NCBI RefSeq assembly: GCF_002812955.1 | Contig: NZ_PFXK01000002.1 | Span: 1 to 64,000, forward strand | Direction of reading: 5' to 3' | DNA length: 64,000 bases | Source: Vibrio sp. HA2012 | GTDB lineage: Bacteria > Pseudomonadota > Gammaproteobacteria > Enterobacterales > Vibrionaceae | In this document: positions 51,497-60,968 of the stretch, one piece after another | How positions within the stretch are numbered: position 1 is the first letter of the stretch | How the letters are laid out: each line of letters begins with the position of its first letter | Program-made: the position numbers and the translations under genes | Notes under the pieces: generated by a model | What the model was told of the DNA's origin: nothing | The model's input: the letters and a program-made list of their open reading frames with translations, nothing else | The model's database searches: none

Positions 51497-52282
51497 CTAA
51501 ACTAAAATAACGTCGATGCCTCTGTCTCTCAGTCTTTCGATGACATTTTCATCCGCATCTTTACCCGTTATCACGATATCTATTTTGGTGGCGGGGCAGA
51601 ACAACATGCCCGAACGTTGCCCAACCTTAGAGCTGTCCACAACCACAACCAGTTTACCAACCTGTTCCAACATCTGCTGTTCAGCGACCGCTGTGAGCAT
51701 ATCTGTTTTATAAAGTCCTTGTTCAGTCAGGCCTTTACCACTGGTAAACATCCAGTGTCCAGCATACGTTCCTGACAGCTCAGGTGTTGGATTGAGGAAG
51801 ATATTTTTAGATTTGTTGTACTGACCACCAGTGATAATGACGCACTCGTGATCCTGTTCAATCAAATAGCTGGCTAGCGGAAAATAGTTAGTGATGATTT
51901 TGATATCCTGGCCACAAAGTTCCTGACCAAGCATAAAAGCAGTTGAACCACAGTTAATAACTACACTGTCCCCTTTGCCGCATAACTGTGCGGCACGGTG
52001 GGCTATGAGCGATTTCTCCCGGAAATTTTCTGTATTATCCATATTTAACGGAGACCAAACTTTTTTCCGAGTTTCCAGACGCTGAGCCCCATTACGAACT
52101 TTTCTCAGCTTTCCCTGCTCATCCAGTTTGGTCAGATCTCGTCGGGCTGTTGCAGGAGAAACATTAAAAGCATCAATAATGGCATTGACGCTGATAGAGT
52201 TTTTCTCATCCAGCAGAGAAAGGATTCCGTTATGTCTTTGGGACTCGTTCATAGCATTAACCAGTAATTGTTTATCAACCAC
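51497..52282 (-). CDS. ulaR: DeoR family repressor UlaR
   Basis: A 261-aa DeoR-type repressor: N-terminal HTH (ILSLLDEKNSISVNAIIDAFNVSPATARRDLTKLDEQGKL) and a sugar-phosphate domain (VVINCGSTAFMLGQEL, TEQGLYKTDMLTAVAEQQ, GKDADENVIERLRDRGIDVILV). UlaR represses both ula arms and is released by L-ascorbate-6-phosphate. It is divergent from ulaA; three matching candidate operators lie in the gap. Confidence 0.93.
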   Translation of the reverse strand: MVDKQLLVNAMNESQRHNGILSLLDEKNSISVNAIIDAFNVSPATARRDLTKLDEQGKLRKVRNGAQRLETRKKVWSPLNMDNTENFREKSLIAHRAAQLCGKGDSVVINCGSTAFMLGQELCGQDIKIITNYFPLASYLIEQDHECVIITGGQYNKSKNIFLNPTPELSGTYAGHWMFTSGKGLTEQGLYKTDMLTAVAEQQMLEQVGKLVVVVDSSKVGQRSGMLFCPATKIDIVITGKDADENVIERLRDRGIDVILV

Positions 52283-52327
52283 AACCTTTGTGGTTCTTCT
52301 ATTTTCATCACTCTATTTTCACATACT

Positions 52328-52343
52328 ATTCATAAATAATCAT
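52328..52343 (-). promoter_or_regulatory. Candidate UlaR operator 1 (reverse orientation)
   Basis: On the minus strand it reads ATGATTATTTATGAAT, one of three copies of ATGATTATT-YR-TGAWT. It is 46 bp upstream of the ulaR start codon, suited to control ulaR-ulaG. Confidence 0.55.
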
Positions 52344-52398
52344 TTTCTGTTATCACATGTTCATATTTACTCATGGGTTATCTCTTTATGATTGCAAT

Positions 52399-52414
52399 AT
52401 GATTATTCATGATT
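52399..52414 (+). promoter_or_regulatory. Candidate UlaR operator 2
   Basis: ATGATTATTCATGATT is the second copy, in opposite orientation to operator 1 and 71 bp from it. Confidence 0.55.
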
Positions 52415-52465
52415 TGTTTTGATTCTATTGTTCATGGGTGGATTCGTCAATTTGTGATAGATCAA

Positions 52466-52487
52466 AAATATGATCTGAATCACCAAG
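52466..52487. promoter_or_regulatory. Candidate CRP site in ula intergenic region
   Basis: TATGA-TCTGAA-TCACC (52469-52484) has one mismatch in each half-site. Next to it, TTTGTGATAGATCAAA (52451-52466) is a further CRP/FNR-like half-site. The ula genes of E. coli are CRP-activated. Confidence 0.5.
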
Positions 52488-52626
52488 TTCTGTAACTCAT
52501 TGATTTTTATTGTTACTGGTGGTTTTTTGATTAGTTGGATGGAAATTTAGTGATCAGAACAACGGATTTTAATACGAGAAATGAGTAAACTTGATGGTCG
52601 TCAAAATAATCAAAAGTGAGCATTGA

Positions 52627-52642
52627 ATGATTATTTGTGATT
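52627..52642 (+). promoter_or_regulatory. Candidate UlaR operator 3
   Basis: ATGATTATTTGTGATT is in the same orientation as operator 2, 228 bp away and 107 bp before the ulaA start. Together the three sites could support repression by looping across the 466-bp divergent region 52283-52748, which holds no gene. Confidence 0.55.
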
Positions 52643-52748
52643 GTTAGGATTGGTTGCGTGAGCAAAAGTTGAGTGGATCTGATTTTTAGTGCATAAAGTC
52701 CGTCCACTCTGTCCTACAAATAACTAAATTATTAAAAGGGGTAAAAAT

Positions 52749-54509
52749 ATGGAGTTTCTCTACGACGCTTTCTATATTTTTTACAGTCAGGTAATGACAA
52801 AAGCACCGCTGTTGCTGGGTTTGGTAACCTGTATTGGTTATTGGCTGCTGCGCCGCGATCCAACTACAATCATTAAGGGTACGATTAAAACTATTGTTGG
52901 CTTTATGCTGGTTCAAGTTGGTGCCGGTACTTTGGTTAAAGGGTTCAAACCTGTTATTGAAAAACTTTCCGAATACCACGGTTTAACCGGTTCTGTCATT
53001 GACCCGTACACAGCCATGATGGCGACCATGGAAACCATGGATGATAAATATTCATGGGTAGGGTATGCGGTACTGTTGGCTCTGGGCATTAACATTCTTT
53101 TGGTGTTGTTCCGCCGTTTTACCGGTATTCGTACCATTATGCTGACTGGACACATCATGTTCCAGCAAGCGGGACTGGTTGCGGTATTTTACCTTATTAT
53201 GGGTGCTTCTATGTGGGAGACCATCATCTACTCTGCGGTATTGATGGCGCTGTACTGGGGGATCTCCTCTAATATTATGTTTAAGGCGACGGAAGAAGTT
53301 ACTGGCGGGGCTGGTTTCTCTATCGGCCACCAGCAGCAGGTTGCGTCATGGATTGCAACAAAAGTAGCTCCGAAACTGGGTAATAAAGAAGACAGTGTCG
53401 ATCATATCGACTTGCCCAAATGGCTGCATATTTTCCATGACAGTATTGCTGCAACAGCTATTGTGATGACGGTTTTCTTCGGCATTATCCTGTTGTCATT
53501 CGGTCTGGATAATCTGCAGGACATGGCTGGAAAAACTCACTGGACTATCTATATCCTTGAAACAGGTCTTAAGTTTGCTGTGGCTATTCAGGTTATCGTT
53601 GCTGGTGTGCGTATGTTTGTTGCCGAGTTGTCGGAAGCATTTAAGGGTATCTCTGAGCGTGTTATCCCTAATGCTGTTCTGGCGATAGACTGTGCGGCTA
53701 TCTATGCATTCTCTCCAAACGCAATGGTCTTTGGTTTCATGTGGGGTGCTATCGGTCAGTTTACGGCAGTATTGGCAATGCTGGCATTTGATGCTCCGAT
53801 TATGATCATTCCTGGCTTTATTCCTATGTTCTTCTCTAACGCAACCATCGGTGTGTTCGCTAACCATTTCGGTGGCTGGAAAGCGGTCATGAAGATCTGT
53901 TTCGTGATGGGTATTATTGAAGTTGTCGGTTCTGCCTGGGCTATTCATCTGATCAATGGTTATGGTGCTGAGTTTAACGGCTGGATGGGTATGGCTGACT
54001 GGGCTCTGGTATTCCCGCCAATCTTTGCTGGCTTGTCTGCATCCAAATCTTTCTTCTTTGTGCTGGTAGCATTATCTGGTGTGTATATGTTCTTTGCATC
54101 CAGACAATTACGTGCAGAAGAAGATGCTGCGGATAATTCTCCACTGGCAGAAGAACCTGAGATTGCTGCAGCGGTGGAAAAGGTTATGGAAGAGACCAAA
54201 GGGATGCGTCCTGTCAGTATTCTGGCGGTCTGCGGTAATGGTCAGGGGTCATCAATGATGATGAAAATGAAGATAGGTAAATATCTGGAGAAAAAAGGCA
54301 TCCCACATGTGATGGATTCCTGCGCCGTCTCAGATTATAAATCCAAGCTGGCATCTACCGATATCATCGTATCGTCAAAGCATCTGTCTGGTGAGATGGA
54401 GGTCGGAGAAGGTAAGTTTATTCTGGGTGTACAAAATATGCTCAATCCAAATTCATTTGGTGACGAACTGGTCGATATTATTAACCAGAACTTCGCACTG
54501 CAGAAATAA
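52749..54509 (+). CDS. ulaA: L-ascorbate PTS IICB (UlaA-UlaB fusion)
   Basis: A 586-aa fusion. Residues ~1-460 are the IIC permease ([61 protein letters not shown]). Residues ~490-586 are a IIB domain with the phospho-Cys in [19 protein letters not shown]. In E. coli these are separate proteins UlaA (465 aa) and UlaB (101 aa). It imports and phosphorylates L-ascorbate using the IIA encoded next. AAGGGG lies before the ATG. Confidence 0.95.
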   Translation: MEFLYDAFYIFYSQVMTKAPLLLGLVTCIGYWLLRRDPTTIIKGTIKTIVGFMLVQVGAGTLVKGFKPVIEKLSEYHGLTGSVIDPYTAMMATMETMDDKYSWVGYAVLLALGINILLVLFRRFTGIRTIMLTGHIMFQQAGLVAVFYLIMGASMWETIIYSAVLMALYWGISSNIMFKATEEVTGGAGFSIGHQQQVASWIATKVAPKLGNKEDSVDHIDLPKWLHIFHDSIAATAIVMTVFFGIILLSFGLDNLQDMAGKTHWTIYILETGLKFAVAIQVIVAGVRMFVAELSEAFKGISERVIPNAVLAIDCAAIYAFSPNAMVFGFMWGAIGQFTAVLAMLAFDAPIMIIPGFIPMFFSNATIGVFANHFGGWKAVMKICFVMGIIEVVGSAWAIHLINGYGAEFNGWMGMADWALVFPPIFAGLSASKSFFFVLVALSGVYMFFASRQLRAEEDAADNSPLAEEPEIAAAVEKVMEETKGMRPVSILAVCGNGQGSSMMMKMKIGKYLEKKGIPHVMDSCAVSDYKSKLASTDIIVSSKHLSGEMEVGEGKFILGVQNMLNPNSFGDELVDIINQNFALQK

Positions 54510-54581
54510 TCTGTTACTACAAAATAATAAATACATACGGTTGCCGTTGGAGCGGCAACCATTATCACTGGAGATAATGCA

Positions 54582-55046
54582 ATGGGCTTTAAACAATCAC
54601 TTATCGATAATCAATCCATCAAACTGAATGTGAAGGCAGACAACTGGCGGGATGCGATTAAAGTCAGTACCGATATGCTGGAAGCGTCTGGTGCGGTTGA
54701 ACCGAGTTATTATAAAGCTATTGTCAGCAGTATTGAAAAACTAGGTCCTTATATTTGTATTGCTCCGGATTTTGCTATGCCGCATGCCCGTCCTGAAGAT
54801 GGTGTTAACCGTACGGCATTTGCACTGGTGACGCTGGCTGAGCCTCTGGATATTGAAGGGGAACAGGTTAAAGTCATGGTTACTCTGGCTGGCAGTTCTT
54901 CCGACGAACATATGGAAGGTTTGATGGAAGTGACTCAGGTGTTGGATGATGAAGACAGCGAAACCGGGGTTGATGTGGAAAAATTACTGGCATGTAACAG
55001 TAATGAGGATGTGTTTGCCGTTATTGATGCGGCGCTTGCGGAATAA
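54582..55046 (+). CDS. ulaC: L-ascorbate PTS IIA
   Basis: A 154-aa IIA of the mannitol/fructose/ascorbate type: SLIDNQSIKLNVKADNWRDAIKVS, with the phospho-His in the motif DFAMPHARPEDGVNRTAFALVTL (about residue 67). It passes phosphate to the IIB part of the preceding fusion. It is 72 bp after ulaA and has GGAGA before the ATG. Confidence 0.95.
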   Translation: MGFKQSLIDNQSIKLNVKADNWRDAIKVSTDMLEASGAVEPSYYKAIVSSIEKLGPYICIAPDFAMPHARPEDGVNRTAFALVTLAEPLDIEGEQVKVMVTLAGSSSDEHMEGLMEVTQVLDDEDSETGVDVEKLLACNSNEDVFAVIDAALAE

Positions 55047-55170
55047 AATTTTGGCGGTGTTTTTTCTTATTCACCGCTGATTAAACTCTCTGAATTAATT
55101 ATTTATAAGCGACCCGCAGCTCTCAGTGAGCTGGCGGTGGCTTATTTCATCCGAAATAAGGGTAATTAAT

Positions 55171-55863
55171 ATGTATCAGGCATTAAAGCAAAGGGTATTA
55201 AATGCCAACTTGCAGTTACCGAAATATGGACTTGTCACTTTTACCTGGGGCAATGTTTCAGAAATCGATAGGGAGCTGGGAGTTATTGCGATTAAGCCGT
55301 CCGGGGTCGAATACGATGATATGAAAGTTGATGATATAGTGGTGGTTGATCTGAACGGCAAACGTGTTGAAGGCAACATGAATCCGTCCAGTGATACGGC
55401 AACTCATCTGGAACTGTATAAAGCGTATTCGGAAATCGGTGGTGTGGTTCATACCCACTCTCGTAATGCAACGATCTGGGCGCAGGCCGGTATCGATGTT
55501 CCGGCTTTAGGTACTACGCATGCTGACTATTTTTATGGTGATATTCCTTGTACACGGAACCTGACACCAGCAGAAATAGATGGGGAGTACGAACGAAATA
55601 CCGGGCTGGTGATTGTGGAAGAGTTTACCCGACGAAAACTGGATCCCGTGGCCGTCCCGAGTGTTATTGTGTCCGGACATGCCCCATTTTCCTGGGGAAA
55701 AAATGCCAAAGATGCGGTGCATAATGCTGTCGTACTGGAAGAAGTTTCGGCCATGGCGCTGGAAACCAGACATCTTAATCGTGAAATAAAAATTCAGCCT
55801 GAACTGTCAGATAAGCACTATAAACGCAAACACGGAGCGAATGCTTACTACGGTCAGCCTTAA
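55171..55863 (+). CDS. ulaF: L-ribulose-5-phosphate 4-epimerase
   Basis: A 230-aa class II aldolase-fold epimerase: [34 protein letters not shown], the Zn-binding [32 protein letters not shown] and [12 protein letters not shown]. It converts L-ribulose-5-P to D-xylulose-5-P, the last step of the ascorbate route. ATG 55171 is chosen by family length (E. coli UlaF 228 aa); the frame begins at 55126. Confidence 0.95.
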   Translation: MYQALKQRVLNANLQLPKYGLVTFTWGNVSEIDRELGVIAIKPSGVEYDDMKVDDIVVVDLNGKRVEGNMNPSSDTATHLELYKAYSEIGGVVHTHSRNATIWAQAGIDVPALGTTHADYFYGDIPCTRNLTPAEIDGEYERNTGLVIVEEFTRRKLDPVAVPSVIVSGHAPFSWGKNAKDAVHNAVVLEEVSAMALETRHLNREIKIQPELSDKHYKRKHGANAYYGQP

Positions 55864-55885
55864 CTGTAACTAACAGGAGATCTCT

Positions 55886-56707
55886 ATGTATCAGGTATTA
55901 GCCCTTGACCTTGATGGAACCGTTCTTAACCACGAACATAAAATCCACCCGGAGGTGAAAGCTGCTATTCGGGCTGCGAAGGAGGCCTGCCATGTGGTGA
56001 TTGTCACCGGAAGGCATCACACAGCGGTAAAGCCTTACTATGAGGAACTGGGGCTGGATACACCAGTGATCTGCTGTAACGGAACTTATATTTACGATTA
56101 TCAACATCATCAGGTGATAAAAGAAAGTGCTCTGGAAAAAGACATTGCCAGACAGTTTCACGATTTGGCTATCGAACATGGTATGAAAATGGTGCTGTAT
56201 ACCACCCATGCCATGATGTATTCCAGAACACAACCTGTTGATTATATGCATGAACTGGCCGAGTGGGCTCAACAATATGGAGAGCATATACGGCCGGATA
56301 TCCGTCAGATTGATTCCTTTAAGGAAGAAATCAATAACGCAGACTATGTATGGAAGTTTGTGATTGAAGGTGAACCGGAAAATATTGCCCGATTACAAGG
56401 GCATGCTCTGGTAAAGGAATATTTTTCCGGAGAGCGTTCCTGGTTGAACCGGGTTGATTTTGCAAGAAAGGGTAACAGTAAGGGCGGAAGACTGGCGGAG
56501 TATCTGCAAGAGAAAGGTTATCTGCCGGAGCAAGTTATTGCTATTGGCGATAACCATAATGACATATCTATGATTCAACTGGCGGGGCTGGGTGTCGCGA
56601 TGAAAAATGCGGATGATACCGTGAAAGCGGCCGCTGACATGATATGTCTTACAGACAATAATTCAGACGGAATTGCCCGCCTGATAAGAGAAAAAATTAA
56701 AAGGTAG
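55886..56707 (+). CDS. Cof-type HAD-IIB sugar phosphatase within the ula operon
   Basis: A 273-aa HAD-IIB protein, YidA-like: motif I VLALDLDGTVLN (nucleophile Asp8), motif II VIVTGRHH, a C2 cap, Lys in FARKGNSKGGRL, and motif IV AIGDNHNDISMIQLAG. It probably dephosphorylates a sugar phosphate. Its place between ulaF and ulaD (4 bp before ulaD) suggests a role in removing excess or misrouted phosphosugars. The E. coli ula operon has no such gene; V. cholerae appears to have one in the same place. Confidence 0.88.
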   Translation: MYQVLALDLDGTVLNHEHKIHPEVKAAIRAAKEACHVVIVTGRHHTAVKPYYEELGLDTPVICCNGTYIYDYQHHQVIKESALEKDIARQFHDLAIEHGMKMVLYTTHAMMYSRTQPVDYMHELAEWAQQYGEHIRPDIRQIDSFKEEINNADYVWKFVIEGEPENIARLQGHALVKEYFSGERSWLNRVDFARKGNSKGGRLAEYLQEKGYLPEQVIAIGDNHNDISMIQLAGLGVAMKNADDTVKAAADMICLTDNNSDGIARLIREKIKR

Positions 56708-56711
56708 CATC

Positions 56712-57356
56712 ATGACTAGACCAATGATCCAAATTGCACTTGACCAGACAGATCTTACTACAGCAATTGAAGTAGCAAACAATGTAGAGAGCTTTGTAGA
56801 CGTAATTGAAATCGGTACGATTCTGGCGTTTGCTGAAGGTATGTCAGCAGTAAAAACACTGCGTAATAATCACCCGGAACACATTATTGTGTGTGATATG
56901 AAAACAACGGACGGTGGGGCGATACTGGCTCGCATGGCGTTTGAAGCGGGTGCAGATTGGATCACGGTTTCTGCAGCAGCACATATTGCTACCATTGAAG
57001 CGTGTAAAAAAGTGGCGGATGAATTTGGCGGTGAAATTCAGATAGAGATCTATGGTAACTGGACCATGCAGGATGCGCAGGCATGGGCAGACTTAGGCAT
57101 TAATCAGGCTATTTATCATCGTTCCCGTGATGCAGAGCTGGCGGGTGTGGGTTGGACCGATGCTGATATCGAAAAAATGCGTGCGCTTTCAGCTCTGGGG
57201 CTGGAATTGTCCATTACGGGGGGAATCGTTCCGGAAGATCTGTATTTGTTTGAGGGCATTAAAGCCAAAACCTTTATTGCTGGCCGAGCTCTGGCCGGGG
57301 AAAAAGGTAAAGAAACCGCAGCGGCTCTGCGTGAACAGATTGAGCGTTTCTGGTAA
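56712..57356 (+). CDS. ulaD: 3-keto-L-gulonate-6-phosphate decarboxylase
   Basis: A 214-aa orotidine-decarboxylase-suprafamily protein (E. coli UlaD 216 aa): PMIQIALDQTDLTTAIEVA, VDVIEIGTIL, VCDMKTTDGGAILARMAFEAGADW with the active-site Asp/Lys, and ITGGIVPEDLYLFEGIKAKTFIAGRAL. It makes L-xylulose-5-P from 3-keto-L-gulonate-6-P. Confidence 0.95.
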   Translation: MTRPMIQIALDQTDLTTAIEVANNVESFVDVIEIGTILAFAEGMSAVKTLRNNHPEHIIVCDMKTTDGGAILARMAFEAGADWITVSAAAHIATIEACKKVADEFGGEIQIEIYGNWTMQDAQAWADLGINQAIYHRSRDAELAGVGWTDADIEKMRALSALGLELSITGGIVPEDLYLFEGIKAKTFIAGRALAGEKGKETAAALREQIERFW

Positions 57357-57376
57357 TTGCAACTGAGGGGGTAATT

Positions 57377-58276
57377 ATGTTGAAGAACCTGAAACGTAAT
57401 CGTATCGGCCTGTATGAGAAAGCCTTACCGAATGAACTTTCTTGGGAAGAAAAAATTATCAAAGCCAGAGAACTGGGTTTTGATTTTTTGGAAATCTCTG
57501 TCGATGAATCGGACGAGCGTCGTGCTCGTCTGGACTGGAGCGATGATGAGGTCTATGCGCTGCGTCGTTTATGCGAAAAATACGATATGCCGTTGCAATC
57601 CATGTGCCTGAGTGCTCATCGGAAGTTTCCGTTTGGCTCGGCTGATCCGACGACTCGTGAACAGGCGGTTATTCATATGGAGAAAGCTATTTCTCTGGCT
57701 TATAAATTGGGGATCAGAAATATCCAATTGGCGGGATACGATGTTTATTACGAACCTGCTAACGAAGATACTCACCAGCGTTTTATCGAAGGTATGCGTT
57801 TGTGTGCCAAACTAGCGGAGCGTGCCGGTGTGATGTTATCCGTCGAGATCATGGATACGGACTATCTGAACTCTCTCAGCAAGTTTGAGATACTCAACAG
57901 ACAGGTTAATTCTCCGTTTTTTACCGCCTATCCCGACGTAGGTAATATCAACGGATGGAACTACGACACCTGTACCGAACTGACGCTAAGTGCTCCGCAT
58001 ATTACTCAGATCCATCTGAAAGATACACATAAGGTGAAGGATGGTTATAAAGGACAATTTCGGGATTTGGTTATCGGGGATGGTGAAGTTGATTTCAGCG
58101 CTATTTTCCGGACACTGAAAAATATCGGTTGTGTTGTTCCTATGGTGATTGAGATGTGGGCTCAGGATGAACACTGGGAAGAAAATATTAAAACGGCTCA
58201 ATTACGATTAAATCAAGCCTGTGGTCTGGCAGATACACCAGAGCTTTTCCCACAGTTGATTCGGGCTGCAGTATAG
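57377..58276 (+). CDS. ulaE: L-ribulose-5-phosphate 3-epimerase
   Basis: A 299-aa TIM-barrel epimerase: NRIGLYEKALPNELSWEEKIIKARELGFDFLEISVDES, CLSAHRKFPFGS, YKLGIRNIQLAGYDVYYE, SVEIMDTDY, YPDVGNINGW and HLKDTHKVKDG with metal-ligand Glu/Asp/His. It converts L-xylulose-5-P to L-ribulose-5-P. It follows ulaD by 20 bp with GAGGGGG before the ATG and closes the operon. Confidence 0.95.
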   Translation: MLKNLKRNRIGLYEKALPNELSWEEKIIKARELGFDFLEISVDESDERRARLDWSDDEVYALRRLCEKYDMPLQSMCLSAHRKFPFGSADPTTREQAVIHMEKAISLAYKLGIRNIQLAGYDVYYEPANEDTHQRFIEGMRLCAKLAERAGVMLSVEIMDTDYLNSLSKFEILNRQVNSPFFTAYPDVGNINGWNYDTCTELTLSAPHITQIHLKDTHKVKDGYKGQFRDLVIGDGEVDFSAIFRTLKNIGCVVPMVIEMWAQDEHWEENIKTAQLRLNQACGLADTPELFPQLIRAAV

Positions 58277-58390
58277 AACCCAAGCAAGGGAAGTCTCTGC
58301 CGGAGCAATGACGACGGATTGACAACCCTGCTTTCTTGTATCAAGATTCGCTCAAAATATGGAATATTTATCACTTTTTTGAGCGCAATC

Positions 58391-58828
58391 ATGACTCTTC
58401 TTCATTTACAGCTCTTTTGGGGCGAAAGCCAGCAAACATTTTTGGGTCTGGATGAATTGCCTGAACTGGCTGAATTGTCCTTAAGACAGAAAAGTGATTT
58501 GCATGCGTGGTATAGTACCCGTAGGAAAATACTTAAACATGAGGCACACAGCCAGCCTTGGGTGAAAGTGGCAGCTGCTAGTGAAGCAATAGAAATTGCT
58601 CTTACTCCCAGTGGTTCAGCAACCGCTCAGTGTCTGTTTGGTACTGGTATTTCTGCGGGAAGCTGGAATATTCAGGATGGTGTTTTGTTTATTCAGCTTC
58701 AGGATGAGCAGACGTTATGGGAATACCGGGTTGTCGGTAATGCCCTGAGTAATATCCATTCTGCTGCGGAATATATTAATGGTAAGCCTCACGGCATGGT
58801 TAAACTTATTCAGGTGAAACCACGCTAA
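58391..58828 (+). CDS. Hypothetical protein, 145 aa
   Basis: ATG 58391 is the most plausible start; an in-frame TTG at 58319 would add a hydrophobic 24-residue stretch (YGIFITFLSAIM) that could be a membrane anchor. The body has WGESQQTFLGLDELPELAELSLRQK, then a beta-rich region (GSWNIQDGVLFIQLQDEQTLWEYRVVGNAL). I do not recognise the family. It lies 114 bp before the SH3-domain gene on the same strand. Confidence 0.6.
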   Translation: MTLLHLQLFWGESQQTFLGLDELPELAELSLRQKSDLHAWYSTRRKILKHEAHSQPWVKVAAASEAIEIALTPSGSATAQCLFGTGISAGSWNIQDGVLFIQLQDEQTLWEYRVVGNALSNIHSAAEYINGKPHGMVKLIQVKPR

Positions 58829-58942
58829 CTTTGTTGTTCCTCACTTTACGGTTCAATTTCTCAAGTTCACTGTCAGATAGTCGATATAACGTCATAGTGG
58901 TATATATAGAGATACCTGTCCTCTGAGGAGAACTGTCCGGCT

Positions 58943-59608
58943 ATGAAAAAACTGGTGATCATTATTGTGTTACTTCTTATCTTTGCCGGTGGTGGTGGAG
59001 GAGCTTATTATTATTTCTTTATGATGAATAAAGAAGTGCCTGAAGAGCCAGTTCAGGAAGAGAAACAGGAAGTCGCTGGTGATACAGGAGAAAAACCGGT
59101 AGCCGAAGCACCCAAACCGCGTATTCGGGTGGGCGAGAATTATTATGTGATGTCATCCCGGCTGAATGTCCGTGCCTATCCAGAAGCGACATCCGGCATC
59201 CGGGCGGTTTTATACAAGACTGATATGATTACAGCGAAAGAAATTAAGGGCGAATGGGTGCGTATTGGTGGATATGAGGTTCATGTTAGTGGTAAAGACA
59301 TGGCTCAGTGGGTGCATCTTAATTATCTTTCTGCAACCAAGCCTGTGATTACAGATGAAGAACGGAGGAATACTACGGTTGCATTGATTAAAAAATCGGA
59401 TGATTTTGTTCAATATGAAGAGATATTTATTCAGGCTACCCAAGAATTGCTCAATTCCGGCAAATGTAAAATAGACGATTTTGAGCTTCTGGGAGGGTGG
59501 GTTCGTTCCGTTACCTACGCAGATGATCCGGTCTACTTTATTTATTGCCGTGGTACTGATCTTCAGCATAAGATTTATCTGAATGTAGAAAATGGTGACG
59601 TATTTTAA
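58943..59608 (+). CDS. Membrane-anchored bacterial SH3-domain protein
   Basis: A 221-aa protein with an N-terminal transmembrane anchor (LVIIIVLLLIFAGGGGGAYYYFFMM), a Pro/Glu-rich linker, a bacterial SH3 domain (VMSSRLNVRAYPEATSGIRAVLYKTDMITAKEIKGEWVRIGG, ~68-125), and a C-terminal domain with two Cys (GKCKID, YCRGTDL). SH3b domains often bind peptidoglycan. Specific role unknown. GAGGAGAA precedes the ATG. Confidence 0.8.
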   Translation: MKKLVIIIVLLLIFAGGGGGAYYYFFMMNKEVPEEPVQEEKQEVAGDTGEKPVAEAPKPRIRVGENYYVMSSRLNVRAYPEATSGIRAVLYKTDMITAKEIKGEWVRIGGYEVHVSGKDMAQWVHLNYLSATKPVITDEERRNTTVALIKKSDDFVQYEEIFIQATQELLNSGKCKIDDFELLGGWVRSVTYADDPVYFIYCRGTDLQHKIYLNVENGDVF

Positions 59609-59720
59609 GGCTGCTTTTTCTGTTGGCTAGCGGCTATCTTCTGTATAAACTTTTAACTCCAGGTTGAATTTAGCCGCAAAAATCCCTACAGTGATCCAGA
59701 TCCAATTTTTATTTAATCGA

Positions 59721-59866
59721 ACTTCGGGGCGGGGCGAAATTCCCTACCGGCGGTGATTTGCATGTATGGCAAAAGCCCGCGAGCGCTTAGTAGCTTATGC
59801 TTTCTAAGGTCAGCAGATCTGGTGAGACTCCAGAGCCGACGGTTATAGTCCGGATGAAAGAAGATC
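59721..59866 (+). ncRNA. FMN (RFN) riboswitch
   Basis: The region has the standard RFN element blocks: TTCGGGGCGGGGCGAAATTC, CCTACCGGCGGTGA, AAGCCCGCGAGCG, a variable arm, GGTCAGCAGATCTGGTGAGA, CCAGAGCCGACGGTTATAGT and CCGGATGAAAGAAGA. It binds FMN and lowers expression of the downstream gene, here a RibN-type transporter at 59982. The 115-bp expression platform (59867-59981) has no strong terminator by eye, so control may be at translation. Confidence 0.96.
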
Positions 59867-59981
59867 GACTGTGAAGCCATTATCCGTATGGTTTATCGTT
59901 CCATAAGGTTAGGGGCTGTTTTGCCGTCTTTATGTTTTCAATCATCACCCCTGTACATCTTTATTTGAGAGGAAATTTAAG

Positions 59982-60914
59982 ATGGCAGGTACATTCTTCA
60001 TTATGCTCGCATGTCTGACCTGGGCAGTAGATACACTGATCCGTTATCCTTTATTAGGGGCGGGTTATTCAACGCTTCAGATTGTTTTTCTGGAACATAT
60101 CATTTTGTTTTTACTAACATTACCGTTACTGATTCGTCATCGTGCCGAGTTCAGGCACCTGTCGGGACTGGGTTTGGTCAGTCTGATGTTTGTCGGTGGT
60201 ATTGGCTCAGCAGTCGGTACACTGGCATTCACGCAGGCTTTTCAATATTTAAATCCGACGGTGGTGATCTTATTGCAGAAACTGCAGCCGCTGGTAGCAA
60301 TAGTGTGTGCTTTCTGGTTGCTTAAAGAACAGATACACCGGCACTTTGTGTATTGTGCTCTGGCTATTTTGTCAGGCAGCATTATTATGATTTTCCCGGA
60401 TGTTAGCCGCTTAACTTTTGAGAATCTGCATTACAGCGAACAGAGCCATGATATTTTGCTTGGTTATGGTTATACGCTACTGGCAGTATTTTCATGGGGG
60501 ATGGCAACAGTTTGCGGTAAATATTTGTCCCGATCTGGTATGTCGGCTAATGCCATTATGTCCGGTCGTTTTACTACGGGTTTACTGGTGTTGACCGCTA
60601 TGGCTTTAGCTAATCAAGAGCAAATTTCGGTCATTTCTGTTTCTGACCTCGGCTCGCTTATTATGATGGCAGTATTGAGTGGTCTGGCTGGTATGTGGCT
60701 TTATTATCAGGGTTTGACTCGAATCCCTGCACAGGTGGCTACCATGGCTGAAATGACATTTCCTGTATTTGCGGTATTCATTAACTGGTGGATACTGGAT
60801 ATGTCTTTAAATGAATATCAGATCATTGGTGCGTTTTTGTTAATGGCTGGCAATGTGGAAATGCGTCGTCATGAATTAGCCCGGCAGAGTCGTCCGGAAC
60901 TGCAGAGTGCGTAA
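59982..60914 (+). CDS. ribN: RibN-type riboflavin transporter (EamA/DMT family)
   Basis: A 310-aa ten-helix EamA protein: FFIMLACLTWAVDTLIRYPLL, LEHIILFLLTLPLLIRHRAEFRHL, VGGIGSAVGTLAFTQAFQYLNPTVVILLQKLQPLVAIVCAFWLLKEQI, and a second EamA repeat ending NEYQIIGAFLLMAGNVEMRR. Sequence alone would only say DMT transporter; the FMN riboswitch just upstream supports a riboflavin importer like RibN of V. cholerae. GAGAGGAAATTTAAG precedes the ATG. Confidence 0.87.
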   Translation: MAGTFFIMLACLTWAVDTLIRYPLLGAGYSTLQIVFLEHIILFLLTLPLLIRHRAEFRHLSGLGLVSLMFVGGIGSAVGTLAFTQAFQYLNPTVVILLQKLQPLVAIVCAFWLLKEQIHRHFVYCALAILSGSIIMIFPDVSRLTFENLHYSEQSHDILLGYGYTLLAVFSWGMATVCGKYLSRSGMSANAIMSGRFTTGLLVLTAMALANQEQISVISVSDLGSLIMMAVLSGLAGMWLYYQGLTRIPAQVATMAEMTFPVFAVFINWWILDMSLNEYQIIGAFLLMAGNVEMRRHELARQSRPELQSA

Positions 60915-60942
60915 AAATACACCGGGGAAACCCGGTGTATTT
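60915..60942. terminator. Bidirectional terminator
   Basis: ATACACCGGG-GAAA-CCCGGTGTAT, a 10-bp stem with a GNRA loop, flanked by A residues on the left and T residues on the right. It lies between convergent ribN and the ABC-transporter operon. Confidence 0.9.
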
Positions 60943-60968
60943 ATGTGTGCCTGCTATCTGTCTGGTGA

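Noticed and set aside
53496..53948. Reverse-strand frame of 150 codons inside ulaA
   Set aside because: It is a shadow frame with unnatural His/Arg/Thr-rich composition opposite a well-supported membrane transporter gene.
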